A stretch of DNA of 34,230 bases from Cupriavidus phytohabitans. Lineage in GTDB: Bacteria > Pseudomonadota > Gammaproteobacteria > Burkholderiales > Burkholderiaceae. This document shows positions 16,497-23,649 of this stretch, piece by piece. The notes under the pieces were generated by a model, which was given only the letters and a program-made list of their open reading frames with translations, ran no database searches and was not told where the DNA came from. Made by a program: the position numbers and the translations under genes. The stretch is taken from the NCBI RefSeq assembly GCF_000426345.1, contig NZ_AUFE01000058.1, positions 1 through 34,230 of the forward strand, in the 5' to 3' direction. Within the stretch, counting starts at the first letter, position 1, and each line of letters opens with the position of its first letter.

Positions 16497-17378
16497 TCAA
16501 GCCACCGTGCTTTGCGCCGGAGATAGCGCAGCCACATAATCGGTGATCGCGGCCACCACCTCGTCCAGCCGCTCCGGCAGCAAGGCGTGCGCGGCATCGC
16601 GGATGGTGAGGTTGGTCACGCGCTCGCCCAGGTAGTCACGCAGCACATTGGCATAGCGCTGCGGTGCAATTACATCGTACTCAGCCTGCACATTCAGGAT
16701 CGGCACGTTGCCGCCGGCGAAAAAGTCATCGACCGGTGTGCGCTTCTGCGCCAGCGTCTGCATCGTCATCAGCTCCGTGTTCCAGCCCTGCAGCCACGGT
16801 GCAGGATCATTGCACGGCGCGAAGAATACGGCGCGCAGGCTTTCCAGGCGCACCGCATCCGGCAGGCTAGTATCGCCGCAACGCTCGATCTGGGCGCGTA
16901 CTTCCGGCGGAATCGGCACGGCATCGACGTCCTCCGGCACCTTGCCCGCCGAGCCGGCTAGCAGGACCAGCGCGCGCACCAGGTCAGGCCGGTCGCTGGC
17001 TAGGGTGCGGGCGATCCAGTTGCCATGGGCATGCCCGACGATAACGACCGGCGCCTTGCCGGCATGCTCGATCACAGCCGCGATATCGCCTGCCCAGTCG
17101 TGCAACGTCTTGTCGGCAAGCGGGCCGAAGCTGCGGCCATTGCCGCGCGGCTCCGGGCAGAGCACGCGATAGCCGGCAGCCGCAAGCGGCTCGGCCAGTT
17201 CCAGCATGTCAGTTGCGCCGCGGCCGAGCGACGGCAGCAAGACGATAGCCGGGCCGGCGCCCAGATCGTAGACCTCGATGGAGATCGCTGCCGAGCGCGG
17301 TACTACGTAGCGCCGGACTGCGCTTTGCTTATCGGCGCGCGATGTTGCCTGCGCTTGCTGCTCCGTGTTGCCTGGCAT
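16497..17378 (-). CDS. Alpha/beta hydrolase-fold protein with Ala at the nucleophile position
   Basis: The start is taken as ATG 17378 (MPGNTEQQAQ), giving 293 aa; the frame is open 25 codons further but that part looks non-coding. The fold is clear: IVLLPSLGRGATDM (45-58), CPEPRGNGRSFG (74-85), VVIVGHAHGNWIARTLA (111-127), AEYDVIAP with Asp235 and RDAAHALLPERLDEV with His264. The nucleophile elbow, normally G-x-S-x-G, reads G115-H-A117-H-G119, so Ser is replaced by Ala while Asp and His remain. Ordinary serine hydrolysis is therefore unlikely; it may be a non-hydrolytic member or a binding protein. The motif at 17463-17497 places it under probable control of the LysR gene convergent with it. 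There is no signal peptide. Confidence 0.88.
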   Translation of the reverse strand: MPGNTEQQAQATSRADKQSAVRRYVVPRSAAISIEVYDLGAGPAIVLLPSLGRGATDMLELAEPLAAAGYRVLCPEPRGNGRSFGPLADKTLHDWAGDIAAVIEHAGKAPVVIVGHAHGNWIARTLASDRPDLVRALVLLAGSAGKVPEDVDAVPIPPEVRAQIERCGDTSLPDAVRLESLRAVFFAPCNDPAPWLQGWNTELMTMQTLAQKRTPVDDFFAGGNVPILNVQAEYDVIAPQRYANVLRDYLGERVTNLTIRDAAHALLPERLDEVVAAITDYVAALSPAQSTVA

Positions 17379-17460
17379 AGCCCTGTTCTCCTCAGTGTAC
17401 CGGTCAGGACAACGGCGTCCTGCACCTTGTCCGGCCCACTGTACCGAGCCCACAGTGTAA

Positions 17461-17497
17461 ATTCCAATATGGAATCTAACTGACAGTTATAGGGCTG
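17461..17497. promoter_or_regulatory. Shared two-block motif, copy B, with an overlapping ATTCCA-N3-TGGAAT palindrome
   Basis: TCCAATA-N16-GTTATAGGGCTG at 17463-17497 repeats copy A (15477-15511) with identical spacing, about 84 bp upstream of the hydrolase ATG at 17378. The sequence at 17461-17475 is also a palindrome (ATTCCA-ATA-TGGAAT) resembling the IclR-type sites at 913 and 8647 but with a 3-base spacer. The two-block match is the stronger evidence; the palindrome may be fortuitous. Confidence 0.55.
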
Positions 17498-17574
17498 ACG
17501 TCGATGACAGGACTAGAATACGAGCCCTTGCTGAAATGCAGGCGATTACTTCCGCGCAACCTATTGCATACAGG

Positions 17575-19608
17575 TCAACACGGCTCTCGAAACGATTCAA
17601 CGCTCTTTGCCGACGGCATCAACGATGATTCCCGAACCACGCCCCTCCAGCGCGCCAACTCAGCCGCCACTCGTGCAGCGAGCTGTTTAGGAAAGCCAGG
17701 CTCAGGCGCCGCGCCATAGCTCTCAAGGCCGAGCTTAACCTCCGGATCCTTCAGCACTTCATTCAGGGCGCAATTTAGCTGATCCACCTTCGTTGCAGGA
17801 GTCGCTGCCGGGGCGAAGAGAGCGTACCACTGCGTCATTTCCATCCCGGCAATGCCAAGCTCCGCAAGCGTCGGTACCTCAGGCAGGCCGGGGATGCGTT
17901 GTGAAGCGGCGACCGCAAGTGCATGCACTTGGCCAGCCCGCAACGGGCGATAAGCGGTAAGCAGGCTGGAGAACATGAGCTGCGAGCGTCCATCGATGGT
18001 CGATGCGATCGCGGGCGCCGCCCCTTCGAAGGTGTTACCGCGCATCGACGTGCCGGTGGCGAGCTGGAACAGCTCGGCAGCAAAGTGCGGCGGCGTCCCG
18101 TCGCCCGCGGAAGCATAGCTAAGGCTGCGGGGCGTTCGCCGCAGGTTGTCGATCAGTGTGCGCAACTCAGCCGGCGTCTGGGCGGGATTTCCAACCAGGA
18201 GTATCGGCGACGAGCCGATCAGCCCTATCGGCGCGAAGCTGTCGATGGGATCGTATGCGACCTGCTGAAGCGCGGGGTTCATCGCGTGGGTCCCCACATA
18301 GCCGAGCAATAGGGTCTGGCCGTCTGGCACCGCTCGTGCCACATACTCACAAGCGATCCCGCCGTTGGCGCCGGCACGATTGTCGATGATTACGTCCTGC
18401 CCCAGTAGGCGTGCGAGCCGTACGCCAATAAGGTGCGCCACCGCATCGTTGCCGCCACCCGCGCGCGTCGGCACAATGATCCTAAGGGGCTTCGATTGCG
18501 AAACTTGGCTCACCTGGCATGCCTGTTCTGGCCGCGAGAAGACATAGTCTGGCAAGTGGAGTTGCCCATCCATGATTTTCCGTGCCGTTCGAACGAGTGC
18601 AGCACGAGTCACAGTTGCTTCATCCCCCTCGCCTTCCAGTTCCACCTCTACCTCAATACGTCCGGCGGGATGCAAAACCACCAAGGCATGCTGCCCGACC
18701 AGGCGGCTGTGCTCGCTAGCAACCGTGCCTGGCAAAGCGAACGCGCTGGCCACGCCGATGGCGCCCGTAACGGCATGAGATGCATGGCATTTGCGCGGCG
18801 TAAAGTAGCGCGAAGTGATGCTATTCGGCGAGTCGCCGGGACTGACCAGCACGGGCTTTGGAATGACGCTGTCGGAAACATCGCCGAGTCCCATCATCTG
18901 TCCGGCCCGCAACCGGAGCGCCTCCAAACGCTCGAGAAGCGCGGCGTCATTATCAAGAGTGGCAGGCGCCTCGCGCCCGCTGACTCCCAGGTCGCGCGCT
19001 CGAACAATCATTAAAGGCATAGCTGCGTCAATGCAGGTCACCTCGATCCCATCGATCAGGTCGATGCGTTTGCCAGTGGGGAATATCTTGCCGGTCACGG
19101 CGCCCCAAGCGTCGAGGAAGTCGAGCAAGATCGGTGCCCCAGTTCCAGCAACGCCATCGATCCGGGTGTCGCCGTCATAGCTTACGCGGCCTCCCGGCGT
19201 ACATACCGTCACATCGATCCTGGCGCCCGTATTGACGTTATGAACGCGGACGCGGGTGGATCCATCCTGGGCAGAGATCAGTCCCTGCTCGATGGCGAAT
19301 GGGGCAACACCGGAAAGCATATTGCCGCAGTTTGGCCGCGTGTCCACCGAGCAATTACCTACGCCGACCTGCGCGAAGAGGTAGTCCAAATCACACCCGG
19401 GTTGCGTCGATCGGGAAACAATGGCGACCTTGCTATTGAGCGTACTGCCACCGCCGACGCCATCCAGTTGCAGCGGATCCGACGCGCCGATCGCGCCAAT
19501 CAACGCTTGGTCGCGCGCCTCATCGCCTTCCGGTAGCCATTCGCGCAGGAAGAACGGGCCGCGCGAAGTGCCAGCACGCATCAGCACGCAAGGAATCGTC
19601 TTGCTCAT
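17575..19608 (-). CDS. PrpF/4-oxalomesaconate-tautomerase-type isomerase fused to a Bug domain
   Basis: A single 677-codon frame encodes two unrelated families. Residues 1 to about 358 are a complete PrpF/GalD/LigU-type isomerase: IPCVLMRAGTSRGPFFL, GGGSTLNSKVAIVSRS with probable catalytic Lys60, and RPNCGNMLSGVAPFAIE with probable catalytic Cys94, ending ARKIMDGQLHLPDYVF. After a short Gln/Ser-rich linker (359-373) a full Bug domain follows from PLRIIVPTRAGGGNDAVAHL to about residue 655, then an atypical tail (MPSAKSVESFREPC). The Bug half has no signal peptide and would be cytoplasmic. It starts one base after the stop of the neighbouring Bug gene (TGA-G-ATG), so translation is probably coupled. 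The Bug half resembles that neighbour closely (25 of 35 identical in the GYV-HAMNPAL region). It is either a genuine two-domain protein or a chimera made by deletion. Confidence 0.88.
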   Translation of the reverse strand: MSKTIPCVLMRAGTSRGPFFLREWLPEGDEARDQALIGAIGASDPLQLDGVGGGSTLNSKVAIVSRSTQPGCDLDYLFAQVGVGNCSVDTRPNCGNMLSGVAPFAIEQGLISAQDGSTRVRVHNVNTGARIDVTVCTPGGRVSYDGDTRIDGVAGTGAPILLDFLDAWGAVTGKIFPTGKRIDLIDGIEVTCIDAAMPLMIVRARDLGVSGREAPATLDNDAALLERLEALRLRAGQMMGLGDVSDSVIPKPVLVSPGDSPNSITSRYFTPRKCHASHAVTGAIGVASAFALPGTVASEHSRLVGQHALVVLHPAGRIEVEVELEGEGDEATVTRAALVRTARKIMDGQLHLPDYVFSRPEQACQVSQVSQSKPLRIIVPTRAGGGNDAVAHLIGVRLARLLGQDVIIDNRAGANGGIACEYVARAVPDGQTLLLGYVGTHAMNPALQQVAYDPIDSFAPIGLIGSSPILLVGNPAQTPAELRTLIDNLRRTPRSLSYASAGDGTPPHFAAELFQLATGTSMRGNTFEGAAPAIASTIDGRSQLMFSSLLTAYRPLRAGQVHALAVAASQRIPGLPEVPTLAELGIAGMEMTQWYALFAPAATPATKVDQLNCALNEVLKDPEVKLGLESYGAAPEPGFPKQLAARVAAELARWRGVVRESSLMPSAKSVESFREPC

Positions 19609-19609
19609 C

Positions 19610-20581
19610 TCAGTCTGCCTTCAGCTTTGCCGCTTGAACCACCGCTTTCCACTTGGTCTGTTCCTGTTGCATAAAGGTGCGCATTTGACTAGTTGTCATG
19701 ACCGAAACTTCCGCGCCCTGGCCCTCCAAGCGCTGCGCCACGGTCTTGTCGGCCAACGCCTGATTAAGCGCCTTGTTCAGCGTCTCCACGATTGGAGCCG
19801 GGGTGTTTGCCGGTGCAAGAATGGCGTACCACTGTGACACATCGACATCGTTGATACCTTGTTCCTTCAAGGTCGGCAGTTCCGGCATCAGCGCTGAGCG
19901 CTTGCTGCCCGCGATACCGACGGGCTTCAGCTTACCGTTCTTCAACTGCGGCAACGCGGTAAACAGGCTCGGAAACATCACCTGCGTCTGTCCGGCGACC
20001 GTGTCATTTATCGCCGGCGCAGATCCCTTATAAGGGACGTGGAGCATGTTTGTGCCAGTGGAGAGCTTGAACATCTCGGCCGCGAAATGAGGGGCTGTTC
20101 CATTGCCGGCAGATGCATAGCTGAGCTTCCCAGGCGCCGCCTTGAGCAACGCTACAACTGCCTTTGCGTCTGCGGCCTTCAGACTCGGATTGACCACCAT
20201 CACGGTGGCCGACGAACCGACCATACCGACCGGCACGAAGTCCTTGATCGGGTCATAGCGAAGGGTCTGGAGCGCTGGGTTCATCGCATGGGTGGCCACA
20301 TAGCCGAGCAGCAGCGTGTAGCCATCAGGAGGGGCGCGCATCACGAATTCGCTCGCAATGGCCCCATTGGCGCCAGCCTTGTTGTCGACCACGACGGTTT
20401 GCTTGAGGATCGATGACATGGCTTGGCCGACCACACGCGCCATGGCGTCGTTGCCTCCCCCTGCGGCAGTGGGTACCACCAGGGTGATCCGCTTTTCCGG
20501 GTATGCGGCCAGGACGCTGGTCGCAGTGAGCGCAGCCGCGATGGCAAGCCCACTGAAGAAAAGCTGCTTGGTAGATTGCAT
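19610..20581 (-). CDS. Bug/TctC-family periplasmic substrate-binding protein
   Basis: The 323-aa product has a signal peptide (MQSTKQLFFSGLAIAAALTA, cleavage near SVLAA-YPEK) and a full Bug domain: KRITLVVPTAAGGGNDAMARVVG, VVDNKAGANGAIASEFVMRAPPDGYTL, KLSYASAGNGTAPHFAAEMF, VPYKGSAPAINDTVAGQTQVMF and the normal ending WKAVVQAAKLKAD. GGAG lies 9 bp before the ATG. It captures a carboxylate in the periplasm. It is first in a unit with the PrpF-Bug fusion, one base apart, and is divergent from a LysR gene. The intergenic region holds two LysR-type dyads, one of which recurs upstream of the porin gene. The fused Bug domain downstream is its close paralogue, suggesting tandem duplication. Confidence 0.95.
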   Translation of the reverse strand: MQSTKQLFFSGLAIAAALTATSVLAAYPEKRITLVVPTAAGGGNDAMARVVGQAMSSILKQTVVVDNKAGANGAIASEFVMRAPPDGYTLLLGYVATHAMNPALQTLRYDPIKDFVPVGMVGSSATVMVVNPSLKAADAKAVVALLKAAPGKLSYASAGNGTAPHFAAEMFKLSTGTNMLHVPYKGSAPAINDTVAGQTQVMFPSLFTALPQLKNGKLKPVGIAGSKRSALMPELPTLKEQGINDVDVSQWYAILAPANTPAPIVETLNKALNQALADKTVAQRLEGQGAEVSVMTTSQMRTFMQQEQTKWKAVVQAAKLKAD

Positions 20582-20659
20582 TTGTCTGCTCCGTAATGTC
20601 GTTATGCCGTCGGCCGGCCCGGCCGCATGCGTATAGTCGTCATTTCGCGCTCTTAAGTG

Positions 20660-20681
20660 AATTGAGTTTTTAGGATCAATT
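20660..20681. promoter_or_regulatory. Inverted repeat AATTGA-N10-TCAATT (LysR-type dyad)
   Basis: A perfect 6-bp inverted repeat with a 10-base spacer lies in the LysR/Bug divergent region and overlaps the shared operator at 20679-20701 by three bases. LysR regulators typically occupy two adjacent sites (recognition and activation), so this could be the second site. It was not found upstream of the porin. Confidence 0.45.
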
Positions 20682-20701
20682 GATGCACACTGTGGATCAG
20701 T
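20679..20701. promoter_or_regulatory. Shared LysR-type operator, copy 1 (ATTGATGC-N7-GGATCAGT)
   Basis: The left arm ATTGATGC is identical to that at 25858-25865 and the right arm matches the perfect arm GCATCAAT at six of eight positions, with the same 7-base spacer. It lies 26 bp before the LysR ATG and about 98 bp upstream of the Bug ATG, a usual position for a LysR site serving both directions. It contains the T-N11-A signature. Confidence 0.6.
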
Positions 20702-20726
20702 GACTCAAGGCACGGGAGAACGAGCA

Positions 20727-21656
20727 ATGACCATCAACTTCAACCTCAACGATCTTCAGGCGTTCCGAGCAGTGGCAGAACTGAACAGTTTCCGCAAGGC
20801 GGCCGCGTCCCTGCATGTGTCCCAGCCAGCGTTCAGCCGGCGCATTGAGAAACTCGAAGAGGCACTCGGTGTCCGCTTACTGGAACGCACCACTCGCCGG
20901 GTGAGTCTGACTGCCGTCGGTCGGGAGTTCGATCGAAAGGTTAAGGACTTACTCGATGAACTGGACCAGACGTTGCTTGGCATACGGGGCGTGACGACCA
21001 CACGCATGGGGGAAGTGACCATCGCCTGCGTACCCTCGACGGTCTATTACTTTCTGTCGCAGGTTATCGCCCGCTACCATGCCCAATATCCGAAGATCCG
21101 GGTCAAGATTCTCGACGCCAGCGCAAACGAGGTGCTGACAGCGGTGTCGCGCAGCGAAGCGGACTTTGGCCTCAACTTCGTGGGTGGACAAGAGGCGGAC
21201 ATTGAATTCAGCCCGCTACTAGAGGAACGGTTCGTGGCGGCCTGTCGCCGCGATCACCCGCTCGCAAAGCGACGGCAAGTCACATGGGCAGATCTTGCTA
21301 AGTATGATTACATCTCGGTCAGCAAGGCATCAGGCAATCGGCTACTCCTGGATCAGGCACTGTCCAACGTGCAAGGATTGCCTCAAAGTATCTATGAGAC
21401 TCAGCATGTGACCACCACACTGGGCCTCGTGGAAGCCGGCCTTGGCATTGCTGCGGTGCCATCGATTGCCATGCCGGGACCGGACCATCCCCTCCTCGTC
21501 AGCGTGCCGCTAACCGATCCCGTTGTCACGCGCAAGATTGGTCTGATACGCCGCAAAAGCCGCGCACTGACGCCAGCAGCGCAGCAGCTATTTGACTTCC
21601 TCAGCGAGAGCAGGGCAGTGCGTACCAAAGGCGCCGGTCGCCGGCGCGGTCGGTAA
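20727..21656 (+). CDS. LysR-family transcriptional regulator
   Basis: The start is ATG 20727 (MTINFNLNDLQAFRAVAELNSFR) with GGGAG about 11 bp upstream; the frame is open nine codons further without homology. The 309-aa product has the helix-turn-helix KAAASLHVSQPAFSRRIEKLEEALGVRLLERTTRRVSLT (positions about 22-60) and an effector domain with GEVTIACVPSTVYYFLSQVI and LVEAGLGIAAVPSIAMP. The C-terminus is basic (KGAGRRRGR). It is divergent from the Bug/PrpF-Bug unit and convergent with the fumarate-lyase-type gene whose operon starts with a porin. The matching dyads at 20679-20701 and 25858-25880 suggest that this protein controls both transcripts. The effector is probably a carboxylate substrate of the pathway. 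Confidence 0.93.
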   Translation: MTINFNLNDLQAFRAVAELNSFRKAAASLHVSQPAFSRRIEKLEEALGVRLLERTTRRVSLTAVGREFDRKVKDLLDELDQTLLGIRGVTTTRMGEVTIACVPSTVYYFLSQVIARYHAQYPKIRVKILDASANEVLTAVSRSEADFGLNFVGGQEADIEFSPLLEERFVAACRRDHPLAKRRQVTWADLAKYDYISVSKASGNRLLLDQALSNVQGLPQSIYETQHVTTTLGLVEAGLGIAAVPSIAMPGPDHPLLVSVPLTDPVVTRKIGLIRRKSRALTPAAQQLFDFLSESRAVRTKGAGRRRGR

Positions 21657-21659
21657 CCG

Positions 21660-21680
21660 GCACGGTGTTTCGGTCCGTGC
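21660..21680. terminator. Weak hairpin between convergent LysR and lyase genes
   Basis: GCACGG and CCGTGC are separated by nine bases just after the LysR stop. No T-run follows, so it may only assist termination; a second hairpin (ACCGCG-N7-CGCGGT at 21773-21791) lies just beyond the lyase stop. Confidence 0.3.
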
Positions 21681-21803
21681 AGGACTCACTTCCTCCGGTT
21701 CCGATGCGCCTTTCCGATCGCAGATCAGCAGGAGATGAGGTCGGGGCGACTCGCGTGCTCGGCCCGCTGATGACCGCGTCAGCAGCGCGGTACTAATATA
21801 GGC

Positions 21804-23150
21804 CTAGGCGCGACTCGACAACACCCGGTCGACCATTACTCCAGCTTGGCCCAGACTATTTGCCGGTTCGCACATCGCCTCTAACTGTTCGCGCGACACG
21901 TGGCGGCTGATCTCCGGGTGGGCCGCGAGAATGTCGATCAACTGTCGGTTAGTAGTGATAGCCTCGCGGCAGAGGTCGTAGACGAGGTCATGCGCGTACT
22001 CGCGGCCGATGTAAGGACCAAGCCCCATCATCACGGCTTCGGACATCACTAGACCGTTCGTGATGTCGATATTCGCACGCATGCGGACTGCGTCCACCTC
22101 CAATCCCTGCAGAACGAACTTCGCCTGCTTCAAGGCGCCAGAAATCAGACAAAAGATCTCGGGCAGCGATACCCATTCGATCTCCCACGGTCCGGTGGAA
22201 CGCTCGTGGTCGGCGACCATCGCGTCCATCAGTGCAGCCGCATGCTGTCGCGCCACCGAAATGTTGGCATGGATGTACAGACAGGAGATCGGATTGCGCT
22301 TCTGCGGCATGGTTGACGACGAACCACGCCCAGGGGCGAATGGCTCGAACACCTCGGCAACTTCCGTCTGCATCATCAGTTTCACGTCCATCGCGATCTT
22401 GCCTAGGGAACCACCGACAAGACCGAGAAAAGCGCCAACCTCGGCGAGGGTATCGCGCACCGTGTGCCAGGAGATCAGCGGCTGCACCAGACCTAGTTCT
22501 TTCATCAATGCCGCCTGTGTTTCCATGGCGCCCATCTGCAGCGAGGACAACGTACCTGACGCCCCGCCGAACTCCCCCATCAACACGCGAGGCTTGAGTT
22601 GCTGCAGCCGCTCGCGATGGCGATCAATGCCGGCAAGAATGCTGGCCATCTTGTAGCCAAAAGTAATGGGCGTTGCCTGCTGCAGGTTAGACCGGCCAAT
22701 TACCGGTGTGTCGCGGTACCGCTTAGCCAGCGTCGCGAGTGCGTCGGCAATGTCGTCAAGATCCGTCTCGATGAGTGCAAGGCCCTCACGCATCTGCAGC
22801 ACCGCCGCCGTGTCCGTAATATCTTGAGTCGTGGCACCCCAGTGACAGAACTCGCCGAGCCCATCCCGGCAGTTGCCGTTTATCTGGTTCACCACCGCAA
22901 TAATGGGATAGCCGATCTGCTCGGTCTTGGCCTTAAGCTTTACCCAGTCAATTTTCGATAGTTCACAGTTTCGAACGATTTCTTCTGCCGCTTCCTGTGG
23001 GATGATGCCAAGCTTACCCTGCACCTTTGCCAACGCACGTTCGATGTCGAGGTACTTGGCGGTTCTGTTTTCGTCGGACCAAACCTCGCGCATACGTACG
23101 TCGCTGAACATATCGCCAAAGATGCGCGAGTCGATGATGGTGGAAGCCAT
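21804..23150 (-). CDS. Fumarate-lyase superfamily enzyme (3-carboxymuconate cycloisomerase / adenylosuccinate lyase-like)
   Basis: The 448-aa protein has the three conserved superfamily segments: HWGATTQDITDT at 103-114, RSNLQQATPITFG at 153-165, and the signature GRGSSSTMPQKRNPISC at 274-290. In segment two the THxQ of fumarases is absent, as in the carboxymuconate-cycloisomerase branch. Such enzymes eliminate or add across a C-C, C-N or lactone bond next to a carboxylate, as tetramers in the cytoplasm. The gene is last in a minus-strand unit with porin, FAS1-like dehydratase and a broken CoA-transferase. GAGAGG precedes the ATG at 23150. It is not a purine-pathway purB gene by context; a role with the PrpF-type isomerase on an unsaturated polycarboxylate is likely but unproven. 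Confidence 0.9.
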   Translation of the reverse strand: MASTIIDSRIFGDMFSDVRMREVWSDENRTAKYLDIERALAKVQGKLGIIPQEAAEEIVRNCELSKIDWVKLKAKTEQIGYPIIAVVNQINGNCRDGLGEFCHWGATTQDITDTAAVLQMREGLALIETDLDDIADALATLAKRYRDTPVIGRSNLQQATPITFGYKMASILAGIDRHRERLQQLKPRVLMGEFGGASGTLSSLQMGAMETQAALMKELGLVQPLISWHTVRDTLAEVGAFLGLVGGSLGKIAMDVKLMMQTEVAEVFEPFAPGRGSSSTMPQKRNPISCLYIHANISVARQHAAALMDAMVADHERSTGPWEIEWVSLPEIFCLISGALKQAKFVLQGLEVDAVRMRANIDITNGLVMSEAVMMGLGPYIGREYAHDLVYDLCREAITTNRQLIDILAAHPEISRHVSREQLEAMCEPANSLGQAGVMVDRVLSSRA

Positions 23151-23203
23151 AGTGTTCTACCTCTCCATTAGAGTCGGATGTGTCGCCGGCCGACAAGGGA
23201 CTA

Positions 23204-23628
23204 TCACACAACGCCTTCCGCGTGCATCGTCGCGATTTCGTGGGAGGCGTATCCAAGTTCCGTGAGAATCGCGTCGGTATGCTCGCCCAATGCCGGTATG
23301 GGATCCATGCGGGGCCGTTCGCTCCATGTACCAGGCGGCAAAAGTGCCGGCAGCACGCCCTTCGGCGAGTCGACTTCGGTCCAGCGGCCGCGCGCGCTCA
23401 GCTGCGAGTGTTCCCAGACGCCCCGCATGTCGTTGTAGAGCGGTTGGTCCAGACGAAATGCGACGCCATGCCGCGAACGCGTTCGTCGTATCCGCGGGCG
23501 AAGTCGCCGACGCCCGGCCGCTCGATTTTGATGACACGTGCACCGAGATCGGCAAGCTGGCGCGTAGCGAACGGCGCCGCGATAGCGTGTTCGAAGGTGA
23601 CGACCGTCAGGTCTTTGAGGGGTTGCAT
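23204..23628 (-). pseudogene. CaiB/BaiF (family III) CoA-transferase pseudogene with internal deletion
   Basis: From ATG 23628 the sequence MQPLKDLTVVTFEHAIAAPF, then RQLADLGARVIKIERPGVGDFARGYD and ASHFVWTNR, is the N-terminus of a family III CoA-transferase. The frame then changes and continues as DQPLYNDMRGVWEHSQL, ARGRWTEVDSPKG and IPALGEHTDAILTELGY to a stop at 23204-23206, which is the family C-terminus. Some 250 codons of the usual ~400 are missing, including the catalytic Asp region, so the product cannot be active. It lies 21 bp after the FAS1-like dehydratase gene. An intact version would have activated the pathway acid as a CoA ester. Confidence 0.85.
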
Positions 23629-23649
23629 CGTGTTTTCCCGTTGGGCTAA

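Noticed and set aside
21804..23150. Annotation as purine-pathway adenylosuccinate lyase (purB)
   Set aside because: The operon context is catabolic and segment two lacks the THxQ-type motif, so only a superfamily call is justified.
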